The translations under genes and the position numbers were made by a program. The notes under the pieces were generated by a model. The model saw only the letters and a program-made list of their open reading frames with translations, did no database searches and had not been told where the DNA came from. This document shows, one piece after another, positions 24,930 to 36,540 of a stretch of DNA of 64,000 nucleotides. The DNA comes from Omphalotus guepiniiformis (taxonomy: Eukaryota; Basidiomycota; Agaricomycetes; Agaricales; Omphalotaceae): the NCBI GenBank assembly GCA_028554645.1, contig JAQOOI010000076.1:806001-870000 (forward strand), written 5' to 3'. How positions within the stretch are numbered: the first letter of the stretch is position 1; each line of letters begins with the position of its first letter.

Positions 24930-25243
24930 GTTATTTTAGGATGTACTAATAACTATGTACACTCCTCAGCTTTCTTACATGTCGCATTAACAGGCGGTAG
25001 GGACGTTCAGAGGAGAAGCTTTACAAATGAATGCCGTTACTATACCCTTGAAGTTGAAACGGTGTAATAGGGTGTAATCCAGAGAAGTAATTCGCTGAGC
25101 AATGTATGAAGCCTTGATCAGACGCGGATAACCGCAGACGCGTCGCGTTGCTCGAGTTTACGTAACTCTCGTGCCGACGGTAGAGCCGGTCATGGGTTGA
25201 ACGCAATCGACTCAGTGGTCAGATTTCTCTCTGAGGCGAGGGT
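24930..25243. other. Intergenic region before RAD10
   Basis: 314 bp between two + strand genes. A 61-codon open frame on the minus strand has no domain. It probably holds a terminator region and the RAD10 promoter. Confidence 0.55.
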
Positions 25244-26463
25244 ATGCAAGCCCCATCCTCCAATCCTAAACCCCCAGTGGTTGTCCCGGGATCAGGAAAC
25301 AACATCATTCTCAATCCTCTGCAGGTATTGTACGGCACTTCTAAGTCGTTGTCTTCTGGTATTGAGCGTATCCAGCGTGGAAATCCTGTCCTTGACTGCA
25401 TTCGTAATGTCGGTAAAGAATATGGCGATATTGTGGCCGACTATCAAGTAGGTCGCACTACTGGCGTTCTGTTTCTCAGGTACGAATACCATTGCTGTAT
25501 TTGATGAACCCTTTGACGTCGTTTTCTAGCTTGAAATACCATCGTCTGCATCCCGAATATATTCACACACGAATCGAGAAACTTGGTCACTCGTATAGTC
25601 TCAGAGTCCTGCTGATATTGTCCGACATTGTAAGCAACACCTACTACGTCTCGCTTGTATGACGAACTGATTTCTCTGTGACCAGACCGAACACAAAGAT
25701 GCCATCCGCGAACTGACAAAGGCGAGCCAGCCAGCTGGTAATTGGTGTATGACAACGTCTTACTTTCCTACAGGTTTGCTTGATCAACAATCTCACAGTG
25801 ATTGTTGCATTCTCGTGAGTCAAGCCCGTTTACAATAACCTCGCTCGTTGACTTTGTATAGATTCGAAGAAGCAGGACATTATCTCTCGGTTTTCAAACA
25901 ATTCGAATATAAGCCACCCAATATGATAAAAGAAAGGGTGGACAAGGATTATACGTCTATGCTTCGCACGTCCTTGACTAGTATCAGCAAAGTCAACAAA
26001 ACGGACGTTGAAACACTTCGCAGTTCCTTTGGTGTATGGTGTTTGTCTACTTCTGCTTTGGATGTGTCTAACACCAGCGTAGAGCATCGCTAACATAGCG
26101 AAGACGAATTCTGACCAGCTGGCCAACTTGCCTGGTTTTGGGCAAGTCAAAGTCAAGAATATCAAAAATGCGTTCGAAAAGCCTTTTCGCAACCATGCAA
26201 CTAATACCCTTGCTCTTATGGCATCATCACAGTTACAGGCTGAGGCTGGGGATGAGAACACACCATCTGCTAGTGTGGTTAGCGAGGATAAACGAAAGGC
26301 TATCTCTACACACAAACCGTCCACATCATCTTCTAATAGGCCCCTTCAAGATCCTAGTCCTCCCTTGAACATTGCACCGGAGTCTTCGTCGCCACATTTC
26401 CGATCTCCTGCACGTCCCCGCACGCCATCACCTGTGTGGGATATCGAACTAGACCTCAATTGA
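25244..26463 (+). CDS. RAD10: DNA repair endonuclease subunit RAD10/ERCC1
   Basis: ERCC1/Rad10 is the DNA-binding, non-catalytic partner of the XPF/Rad1 nuclease, which cuts 5' of lesions in nucleotide excision and crosslink repair. The protein is 304 residues from seven exons: 25244-25324, 25376-25479, 25530-25629, 25686-25721, 25774-25814, 25862-26033 and 26083-26463. The central domain shows [38 protein letters not shown] and [12 protein letters not shown]. The tandem helix-hairpin-helix is [20 protein letters not shown] (about residues 159-178) followed by [21 protein letters not shown] disordered Ser/Pro-rich tail of about 95 residues ends DIELDLN. The N-terminus is very short compared with the human protein. 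Intron 1 is stop-free and 51 nt; intron 4 has a GC donor. Confidence 0.96.
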
Positions 26464-26699
26464 CTATTCTTGACTTTCAAAATTTCCATTAGGATTGCTA
26501 TTATAATTACTTTCATATGGACATATTGCGAACGAGTGAGCAGCATTAAACATGAAATGTATGTACTATACAATATGCAAAAGATTCTCTCCGGTAAATG
26601 ATCGTGAACTCGTATGGTCATAATCCGATTGCATCTCGTTCTAAAACCAGTCCATTGTGCAAAGTCTTCCCTATCCTGACACAGGATCTACTCACAATC

Positions 26700-28643
26700 T
26701 CAACTGTCTTCTTCATGACCACCGCCCGTACTCATCAAGCCCCGACCCTCTTCTCCATACGCTGCAAGCCTGGCGCTGCTCCTGGCAGCGGGCATGGATC
26801 TATGTTGCTGCAACGGATGCTGATGGTGATCAATATCCTCGTCTTCGCCTTCGTCGTCACTAGCATTTCCGACTGCCCATAATACCTCCTCTTCTCCATC
26901 CCCATGAGCGCTCGCGCGGTCTTCAGCATCCCCGCTTTCAAGATCCACTTTACTGCCAGATACCTTTCTGGAAACTCTATTGCGAAGTCTCGACAACGGT
27001 AAAGGTGCAGAAGCCAAGGTTGCGGACTTGATGGGGGCGCCAGGTTCTGGCTTTTTGTGTGTCAATAACACAACGCCAGATATTAGGATGAGAATAGAGA
27101 CAAATATAAGGAACAAAGTCCATGAGTGGTACGCATCGACTTCATCGTTGAAAATCTATTGCATTAATGATGATCAGTCCAGGAGGTTACTAATAAGCAC
27201 ACTCGTACCAGTGAGTTTAAAAAGCTGTGCCAACAAGTCGTGACAACAAGTCAGTATCGGAAGAACAGTCTAGACAATGATGCATGAGAACATACCCAGT
27301 AGCAGTGTATACACCGTAAAACACAGGCACAACAAGAGTAGAGTCGTAGGCCTTCAGCCCACGATTCAGACAGATGATTTGGAGCACAGCGGTGATTGCA
27401 AGAAATATTATGGTAAATATAGGCGCGGCATGTCCAAACTGGTTTCCAGGGTTTTCATGTGATAGAGATCCTGATAGCAGTTTGACCCTTCATCGAAGTA
27501 AACTGAGTGACGATAGTAACCAATGAAGTTCATCTGAAGACTCACGTAGCTTTAGCAAACACTAGACAGCCTCCGGCAAGACCACCCCCGCAACATGACC
27601 AGCCTATCCCTAGGGTCCAAGCAATCGTCTTGTCATCTTTCGCCGCGGTCCAAAATTCCAGCCATTCGCTAAGTTTTGTCATCAACGAGCTCCAAGCACG
27701 CCTTAAAGTATATATTCCACCCATAACGATACTGTTGCCTTGTCTTCTGCTTGACACAGGTTTGTCAGGCGATGCAGGACTGCCACCATAGCCAGCGCTG
27801 ATATCAGCTCTAGCCGCGAGTATTGCGTCCAACTTTGATGTGCATAACAGAAGGAGGAGCAGCGCAAAGGTCATGAAGAAAAAGAAGACAAGCCACCCTC
27901 CTCGTCTCCAGAGATAAGTGAGATGGACGACATCTGTCTCCGTGGCAAGTCCGCTGTTTATTGATCCGAAAGCAACTATACCAATAACACCAAGAACAAC
28001 AATTATCGTTCCCTGTAGTTTTCTCGTCAGAGAACGTGTAAAAACCAACTGTAAGGGACATACATAGATGTCCGTGCTCGTAACAGGAGTTCCTACGAGG
28101 AAACGCGCAAATAGGAAGTTGAAGACGAGCGAAGTGGAGCCAAGTGGTGCGACGTATTCTGTTTGGGGTCGAATAAGGTCGATTTCCATGAGAATGACCG
28201 CGGGGCATACCTGCACGCATATACTCAAGAGCAAGAGTACTCCCAATCAACTGAGATAGAATGTACTGCACGTCAGCTATGCTTGAGCGAAACAACCACA
28301 AACTTACATGTAAAGTAACATCCCCAATAGCCACAACGGTCGTAACCAGTCCCTCCGCCTCGAAGCTTTAGGTATAACACTTGTCCGTACCTAGAATGAA
28401 ATAAGAAACTGGGCAATGGAAGAAAAGGCGCCAAGTCAAACCAACATGATCTAGTTTTGTAAGGTTTAAGCCTGCTGCGTTTAGTATAGATGCCAGCAGA
28501 ACAATTGCTAGGCCAATAATGAACGCTATCACTGGACTAGCATGATGAGCCGGTACTGAATCCGGGGAAGGTGATTCAAGTGATTCTGAGATAAGGGTTG
28601 GAAGAGCTAACAGGGAAGATGAGCTCAAAGTAGGTTCATCCAT
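26700..28643 (-). CDS. NIPA-type (DUF803) magnesium transporter
   Basis: NIPA proteins are multi-pass Mg2+ transporters of endosomes and the plasma membrane, in the drug/metabolite transporter superfamily. The protein has about 500 residues in about seven exons. The N-terminus is a short Ser-rich stretch, then AFIIGLAIVLLASILNAAGLNLTKLDH, RPLWLLGMLLY, YILSQLIGSTLALEYMRAEYVAPLGSTS, TDIYGTIIVVLGVIGIVAFGS and a long run of helices ending SWTLFLIFVSILILISGVVLL. The C-terminal tail (from about 27,050 to 26,700) is hydrophilic, with an acidic run ASDDEGEDEDIDHHQH. Start 28643 (MDEPTLSS) is the first ATG. The joint between LLGMLLY and ILSQLIG is abnormal: the standard GT-AG intron 28307-28266 shifts the frame. 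The gene may still work through another splice choice, or this copy is damaged. Confidence 0.85.
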
Positions 28644-29552
28644 GCAAATGGATTATAAAAGAGAATTAGAGAATTAGAGAGAATATGTTCAAAAGGGCGA
28701 ACGGAAAGTCGCGTAGTACGGCTTTAGTCATTGGACATTACATAACCTCCATTCTCTTGCACAACCCACACTGAAATATCATTCAATTATGTACTACTAC
28801 TATATTGGCGCTGACCGCTTTCCTTTCAAGCTCAGGCAAGATGGTAAATCCATCTATAGTGGCAGCTTAACAGCGTCCGAAGCGCTAGTGTACACACCAT
28901 TCTCAGTTCTCGTCTGTATGATTTTACGAGGCTGCTAGACATTCTATCTGCAACGGGCTCACATATGATATGCCTTCCTGCTGTAGCAGGTCTCAGACAG
29001 AAAATCCTTGGTACGTGTATGATATCACACTTATTTATTTCATTCCTGTCTTTCGCTGACAATCGAACATGCTACCCAGAGACACGATACCGTACCATAA
29101 CTGAGGTGTGTGATCATAGAGCGTAAAATCTTATAATTAACATATCGCAACCTACTTACCTTGGTCCTAGTTCGACCGGGAGGATCATAGGCCAATTGAA
29201 TCCCTGCACTGGTGAAGACTCAAAATTGGGGAATTCTGCATAGAATTTAGGGTTCTTTGGACCTCAGGACCTGGCGTGCCATATGATGTATGAAGCTTTG
29301 AAGGAGTAGCTTGTGAGAGTGCAGAACCAAAACTATGAAGTGTTGACATAAACTGATATCGACTAATTCAGGCCCCGCCGTTTGTAGAAAATGACGATAT
29401 GTGCTTAAACCATCCGAAGTATAATCATAAGTTGCTTCGATCATGTAGACCGGATCTAATCCGACCGCGTATAAAGGTTTGAACACATTCAAGTCGAATC
29501 CATCGTTGAACTTTTTCAACGATTCTTCCTAAGCCTAACTCAATCTTGCTCG
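28644..29552. other. Intergenic region between divergent NIPA and PAL genes
   Basis: 909 bp holding both promoters. Two minus-strand open frames (28832-29062 and 29247-29519) have no recognised domain; the second begins at TTG rather than ATG. A short direct repeat of GAATTAGAGA occurs just upstream of the NIPA start, near 28,664-28,682. The length suits a regulated promoter such as that of PAL. Confidence 0.55.
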
Positions 29553-32367
29553 ATGGTGTTCGACGACAAAGGTCTCACAAGGCTAGTAAAGGGCGAGCTC
29601 AACGCTTCTCGTGTGGTTGGATCGACTGGTCGTCAAATGGCGTCTCCCTCAGCCACTTCTGCGACTCTCCTTAGCAAATTCATTGAAAGCTTCAATGAAC
29701 TTGAAGCCTACAAGTAAGTCGAGCAACTAGGTACCACTACGCATCTCACTGAAACTTTTCAAAGGAACGGTGGAGAGTCGGTAAGGATTGACGGACGCAC
29801 ACTTTCCATTGCTGCGGTCACAGCCGCCGCCAGATGCGGTGCCCATGTTTCGTTGAATGACTCCACCCATATACAAGAGCGTGTTGCAAAGAGTCGACAT
29901 GTGATAGCACAAAAGGTTGAATCTGGCGCCAGTGTATATGGTTTAAGCACTGGGTTTGGCGGTAGTGGTAAGTGTATCGCCCATGAGTTAGGGTTTGGGG
30001 AATTGACCCAGTCTCTTGAAGCGGATACCCGAACGAATGAGCCAATTTTGCTCGGCAAAGCTCTTCTACAACATCAACAAGCTGGCAAGTTTTCTTTCTC
30101 GTCGATGTTATGCGCTTCCTCATTTGCTGCAAAGGTGTTCTTCCAACCCGCGCCAACCCTCCGGAAATACTTCCGCTTCTGGACCCCGAGAGTTCTTTGA
30201 GTATGTCCGAGTCTTGGGTACGGTAAGTGAACAGGCCGGAAGTTTTCGACAACCTTACAACTCTGAACTTAGTGGCGCTATGCTTATACGCGCGAACTCT
30301 TTGATTCGAGGACATTCTGGTGTACGATGGGAGCTCATTGAGAAGATAAGCGAACTTCTCAATGCTGACATCACACCTCTCGTTCCCATGCGCGGTAGTA
30401 TATCAGCTTCAGGAGGTACGTTGCGTTGGAAGTGGGCAGTCTGTCTGACACTCACTTTTGTCAGACCTTTCACCACTTTCGTATATTGCCGGTACCATAG
30501 GTTCGTATTGAAGCGGATTTTTTTGTTACTTTGCCCAACCCGTCAGATAGTTGGTAACCCTTCAATTCGCGTCTTTGATGGTCCTCGGACCTCCGGTGTG
30601 CGCAAGATTCGCTCGTCCCGTGACGCATTAAATGACCATCACATTGAGGCACGCGAACTTTTTTTGCATTTGAGGTGTTTTTTTCTACTGACCTATTTGG
30701 CAGCCTTTGACCCTTGCATCGAAGGAACCGCTGGGAATCTTGAATGGGACAGCGTTTTCAGCATCAGTAGCTGCGCTTGCTCTACACGATGCGGTACAAT
30801 TAGCTATCCTTTCCCAAGTGTGTACTGCAATGGGCGTAGAGGCTCTCCTGGGTAGTAAAGATTCATTCCATCCATTCATTCATGTCGTCGCACGTCCTCA
30901 TCACGGCCAGGTATGGGTTTCACGCTCAGTTTATTCTCACCGCGCTTACAATTATGGGAAGGTTGAATGTGCACGGAACATTGCAAGTCTACTAGAAGGG
31001 AGTAGCTTTGCTCAATCCCACGAGGAGGAAGTAACTCTTGAAGAGGATAAATACTCTTTACGTCAGGACCGATATCCTCTGCGAACATCTCCTCAATTTC
31101 TTGGACCACAGTTAGATGATTTGTTGTCAGCGTTTTTGGCCGTCACACAAGAATGCAACTCCAGTGTGTACACGTCGTTTCTTTCTTTTGCTACTTTTCT
31201 TAACGAGACGGGGTTGCAGCTACGGACAATCCCCTCATCGACGGTTCTACCGGCACAATTCATCATGGTGGTAACTTCCAAGCTATGGCCGTTACGAATG
31301 CAATGGAAAAGGCACGCGTAGCTCTTCATCATGTCGGAAAGCTTCTTTTTGCTCAATGTACGGAGCTCACAAATCCTGCCATGAATAATGGACTTCCTCC
31401 GTCTTTGGCTGCGTCGAACCCTTCCCTTGATTACCATTGCAAGGGCGCTGATATTGCTACAGCCGCGTACGTCGCTGAACTAGGTTATCTAGCGAACCCT
31501 GTGTCTACTCACATCCAGTCAGCTGAAATGCACAGTACGCAATCTTCCACTTTTTAACGATGTTTTATCTGAATTATCTGCTGCTGGTAGATCAAGCAAT
31601 CAAGTAGGTTTTGTTTCATCATTCTCTGATAAATGCCGATTAGAGCCTTTATAGCTCTTTGGCGTTGATATCTGCTCGAGCAACCGTCAATTCACTGCAA
31701 GTTCTGTCGCTTTTGGTTGCAACGTATCTCTATGCTTTGTGCCAAGCTCTTGATTTAAGGTCGATGCGTTTGGAATTCAACGACGCACTCAAGGTTATAG
31801 TTACGGATGAACTCGCTCAGTCCTTTGGGGATATTTTATCGCCGATTTCACCCGACATTCTGGTTGGCAGACTGCTCAAAGCAATGCATGCAGCGTTCGA
31901 TAAATCAACAACCATGGATGCGGCGGATCAGATGAATGTCGTTGCTGCCTCTAGCACTACGATCCTGGTTGATTTCTTTAGCTCGCAACCCAGTGTGGAC
32001 TCATCAATCTTGTCATCTATCTTTCACTTTCGTTCTAATGTGTCTGCACGCGGCTCCAATGCGCTCGATCAGCTTCGTACCAGTTATTTAAAGGGAGAAC
32101 GTGGCGCATCACCCGCTAGCGCACATCTTGGGAAGACAAGGTCTATCTACGAATTTATCAGGTTGACCCTGGGTATCAAAATGCATGGCGGAGAAAATCA
32201 CTTTAAATTTTCTACAGAGCTTGGCGATAATGACACAATCGGACAGCAGATCTCAATGATTTACGACGTAATTCTTCTATTGTTTCCTCCAATTGATACT
32301 GAAGATCTTTGTTTAGGCTATTCGAGACGGGAAATTTCAGAAAGTAATGGTGGATATATTCGCATAG
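29553..32367 (+). CDS. PAL: Phenylalanine ammonia-lyase (EC 4.3.1.24)
   Basis: PAL converts L-phenylalanine to trans-cinnamate and ammonia in the cytosol, the entry to phenylpropanoid metabolism. The model has 13 exons: 29553-29713, 29765-29967, 30022-30084, 30135-30222, 30273-30415, 30465-30500, 30551-30648, 30704-30910, 30962-31163, 31220-31534, 31591-31603, 31655-32267 and 32317-32367. They total 2,193 nt, or 730 residues, normal for fungal PAL. The MIO prosthetic group forms from Ala217-Ser218-Gly219 ([17 protein letters not shown]). Other active-site motifs are [32 protein letters not shown] and [15 protein letters not shown]. The last exon ends KVMVDIFA. Two introns have GC donors and exon 11 is only 13 nt. 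The sequence alone does not exclude tyrosine ammonia-lyase activity. Confidence 0.97.
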
Positions 32368-32586
32368 GTTGTTTTTATAGAGATTGAAATCATTATACAT
32401 CTTTTATTGTACCAAAGTATGCATGCTTCGGACATGGTTTGAATTCAAGTCTGAGGCGGGGTTTGTTGGACCAGCTTTGACCAATATTATTATAACGTAA
32501 GGAAGGATCCGACACGTGGTAACGGTGCAACTACATCGCGTCTGAAAGCTAGTGTCTAAAACTGCTTGCTTGCTCTTCCCTTCACG

Positions 32587-35500
32587 ATGGACAAGGATAC
32601 TTCTTATTCCAGGCAGAAACGAAGTTGGCTTGGAAAACAAGTTCTGGTAATTCTGTGCATTGTGTTTTCAGCCTTCGTCTATCTACTCCCGGGTATCCGC
32701 TCTCCACCTCCTCACAATGTGCAAGTAGTGCTTGAACGTTGCCAAGCTTTCAAGCAGCAACCTGGTCCACCACCTAACTTTCAGAACCGCAAGGAATCGG
32801 ACCGTTACGTTACAGGAACTAAGCCAACCCTTGTAAAGAATGCTAAAGTTTGGACTGGTGCGATCAATGGGACGGAAGTTATCTATGGCGACATACTACT
32901 TGACAAAGGGTTGATTATGGGGGTTGGCCATTTCGGAAGAACACAACTGAAGGAATTAAATGACCTTCTAGTTGTAGATGCCAAGGGTCGTTGGGTGACA
33001 CCTGGGATTGTGGACCTCCACTCCCATCTAGGTGACGCAGGTGTGTCATTCGTTTTTCTTGTTGAGATATGCTTTCAAACCTTTTCGATAGCAAGCCCTG
33101 AGCTCGAGGGCGCATTAGATGACAATTCGTACGTTGTCTTTCCATGGTATATCACGCGATCAAGACTCACGTCTACTACCTGCTCAAAAAGTTTGAAGGG
33201 CACAATATCGCCTTGGATGCGTTCTTTAGACGGTCTCAACACTCATGATGCTTCGTATGCCCTCTCCATATCAGGAGGGGTCACTACCGCTCTGATTCTT
33301 CCCGGATCTGCGAATGCCATTGGGGGCCAGGCATTTCCTATCAAATTGCGGAAGACAACAGAACGTTCGCCCTCCTCAATGTTGTTAGAACCACCCTTTC
33401 AAGTCAATTCTTCGACTCCTCTTGACCCTTCGCTTCCCCCTCGTTGGCGTCATATGAAGTATGTAATTGGAGTTCATCCTCACTTGATTGCGTACTGATC
33501 CTTCCACCTAGACATGCCTGTGGTATGCGACTCTTTCTACACCCGTGTTACGAAATACTTCTAAAATCGCCACTGTTTAGGAGAGAATCCTAGTATGCAT
33601 TATTCAAACAGTTACAGTCAGTATATATGAATGAGGTATTTGAAAAACTAGTCGAGTATATTCAAATACCCGAATGGATACCATTTGGGCTTTCCGTGAG
33701 GCGTAAGTGTATCTGATGATTAGCCGAAAGCTGTATCTAAATATTCCCGAACCAGCTATAACAAGGCCAGAACAATCATGAAGGAACAAGACGAATACTG
33801 TGCAAAGGTAGAATCCGGAATGTTCAAAGACTTCGGAGACTTTCCGGAAGATCTGCAGTGGGAATCTCTTGTAGATGTACTTCGAGGGAGAGTTAAGGTT
33901 TGAGCTATCTCAAACTGGTGGCATTCTAACTGACCTTCACTCAGGTCAATATACATTGTTACGAAGCTGTTGACTTGGATGGCCTGGTCAGGGTAAGCAT
34001 GCGTTTAAGCGGAGCTTAGTGCACTTGTCTGATACTGAGTAACACTAGCTTTCAAACGAGTTCAAGTTTCCTATCGCTGCCTTTCATCATGCTCATGAAA
34101 CGTATCTTGTCCCTGACCTTCTTAAACGAGCGTATGGTACGAAAGTTAAACGTACAATGCGTTTTTCCACTTACTCAAAATTGTTTCTGCAAAGGAAAAC
34201 CTCCTGCGGTCGCCTTGTTTGCAACGAATGCGCGGTATAAAAGAGAGGCTTATCGTGGCTCGGAATTTGCTCCTCGCATCTTAGCCGAAAACGGTCTCAC
34301 TGTTCTCATGAAGGTTCTACAATGATTTCAGTCGGTCTACGATACGTCTAATTTTTATCTCGACAGAGTGACCATCCTGTTCTCAATAGTCGATATCTTC
34401 TTTATGAAGCTCAGCAGGTGGCGCATTTTTAACATCCCCCTAATTGTTCTGACTCTCATGATAGGCTCATTACTACGGCTTTCCTGACAACCTGGCGCTT
34501 GCTTCCGTGACTAGGTGAGAAAATTGTTCATACAAAAGAGTATTCAACAAGAACTGACTAGCGATTCAGTAATTCTGCTGAAATCATGGGTAATAGCTTT
34601 CGCCTTGCTTGTCAGTAACTCTGTATTCACTACGCTATAGGAATGGGCCATCGAGTTGGATACATCAAGAAAGGTTTGTGTTTCTCGTGTTCGATAGCGA
34701 AAAGCTTTATTATTCCCGAGTTCTTTAGGTTGGGATGCGGGTGAGTTTAACTCTCGGGCTTCATATAAAACTTTTGAATAGCTGTCCAAGATCTGGTTAT
34801 ATGGGACAGTCATCCACTTGCTCTTGGCGCCACTCCCGTTCAAGTTTTCATTGATGGCATTGCCCAAATTCAATCCCCAGTTGTGGCAGAGAAACCCGTC
34901 GCGTTCCAGAAGTTGCCTAAGGTACCGGATTTTGACGAGGAAGCTCAAGCAGCTCTCAAGTATGATGGTCTCCCTCCCTTGACGCCCTCGAAAACGTCAT
35001 TTGGCACTGTTGTCTTCACAAATGTAACAGATGTTCTGACACGCAGCTCTGACACTGTAAAAACACTCTATACCGCTCAAGATGGCGCCCGCGATGGTGT
35101 AGTAGTTGCTCACGGCGGACGTATCTTATGTGCGGGCTCTTCGCCGGCCTGCCTCACGGACTCTGTGCTGAGTGCCTTAATGGAACCGACTTTCATTAAT
35201 TTGAAAGGCGGTTCTGTTGAGCCTGCATTGACATCATATGGATCGCCCCTTGGACTGCAACACATTGATCAAGAGCCATCCACCAATGACGGTCTTGTAT
35301 ATGACCCACTTGCCCATTCTGTCCCTAAAATCGTCGGCGGTAGTTCCGCAGTTGCTCGTGCCGTCGACGGTCTGCTTTTCAACACACGGGACGCACAGTT
35401 AGCGTACCGAGCGGGCGTGACTAGAGGAATTGTAGCTCCTAGTAGTGGAGGATTTTTCCTCGGTCTTGGAACAATGTTCTCGACCGGATCTCCTCACAAG

Positions 35501-36337
35501 CTTGAAGAAGGGGCCTTGATACAAGAGGTGACTGCACTTCATACTGCTATTACTTTCGGCGGTAGTGCAAGTATTAGCACTCAAGTCGCGACCCTACGGA
35601 GGCTTCTTCTGGACCCTCTGGATGGCGCTGCAGGCGTTTGGTTCAAGAAGGTCACCGATGTGAGGTTCATGGCTTATTCCTTGGTTTGTAGTATTCATCC
35701 TTCATCAGGGTCGGATTCCGCTGGTAGTTGAGACGAACAGCGCGGACGTAAGTACCAGCACATTCTTTCTTTTGACACTCTGACGGCCTATCAGGTGATT
35801 GCAACACTCCTGATTTTAAAATCTGAGGTGGAGTTGGCCAAAGGGAGACAAATGAAGATGACTATTGCTGGTGCTAACGAAGCTCATCTGCTTGCTGAAC
35901 ATCTAGGAAAAGCCGGCGTGGGTGTGATTGTCTATGCTAGGCCATTCCCGACAACCTGGGAAATGCGGAGAATGTAGGTGGTTCACCTATGTTACAAATC
36001 CTGCTGACCGTAACACCACAGATCACCGGGACCACCTCTTTCGGAGAGTGCTATAGCAAAACTAGTCTCGCACAATGTCACAGTGGGCCTCCGTACGCAA
36101 GAGATCTGGGACGCTCGCAACCTTGCATTCGATGTTGCTTGGTCATCACTTGATGCTAATGGGATTTTAAGCAAGGAGGAGGCGCTCGCTCTGGGCTCTG
36201 TGAATCTTGAGAAACTACTGGGTGCTGAAGTCGAAGGCGAGTACGCTGACATGGTGGCAAGGAGTGGCGGTGATCTGTTTGAAGGCAAAGTTGCTGGTAT
36301 ACTGTCCCCTCGCCGTCGGTTGGTGGACATGTTTTGA
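32587..36337 (+). CDS. Membrane-anchored amidohydrolase-family protein
   Basis: Metal-dependent amidohydrolase superfamily protein, about 990 residues, in roughly 16 exons. The N-terminus has a single signal anchor (LVILCIVFSAFVYLLPG) after a short basic stretch, suggesting a type II membrane or secretory enzyme. Two amidohydrolase-like halves can be seen. The first has GRWVTPGIVDLHSHLGD (the HxH metal site), PWMRSLDGLNTHDASY, GGVTTALILPGSANAIGGQ, KHACGENP, VNIHCYEAVD, AFHHAHETYLVPD and SDHPVLNSRYLL. The second has GIVAPSS, RIPLVVETNSADVIATLL and TVGLRTQEIWDARNL. The protein ends SPRRRLVDMF. Three exons of 11-12 nt are needed to restore conserved motifs. Such proteins are common in Agaricomycetes, but the substrate is unknown. 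Some exon borders near 33,050-33,240 are less certain. Confidence 0.85.
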
Positions 36338-36540
36338 GCAATCTGTTCTGTCCCGGTATATAGACGTAATTTATCTGGACAAAAAGGACACATTCATGAT
36401 CAATTGACGTTTTGGCTCGTCGTACTTACGTAATTGTTTTGCTGTGCGCACAGACCAAGTCACGGTAGATCAGCAGTCGCGTTGTGAGGCGATTTGAGCG
36501 CGTCTCTTCTTGCTTTCGCCTTCACCTATTAACCTTGACG

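Noticed and set aside
28263..28309. A U12-type AT-AC intron in the NIPA gene
   Set aside because: The donor ATGTAAG does not match the U12 consensus and U12 introns are generally absent from Dikarya; kept only as one of several readings of the TACAT repeat.
29247..29519. 90-codon minus-strand frame with protein-like composition between NIPA and PAL
   Set aside because: It starts with TTG, has no ATG in a useful place, no domain and no linked exon; treated as chance in a promoter region.
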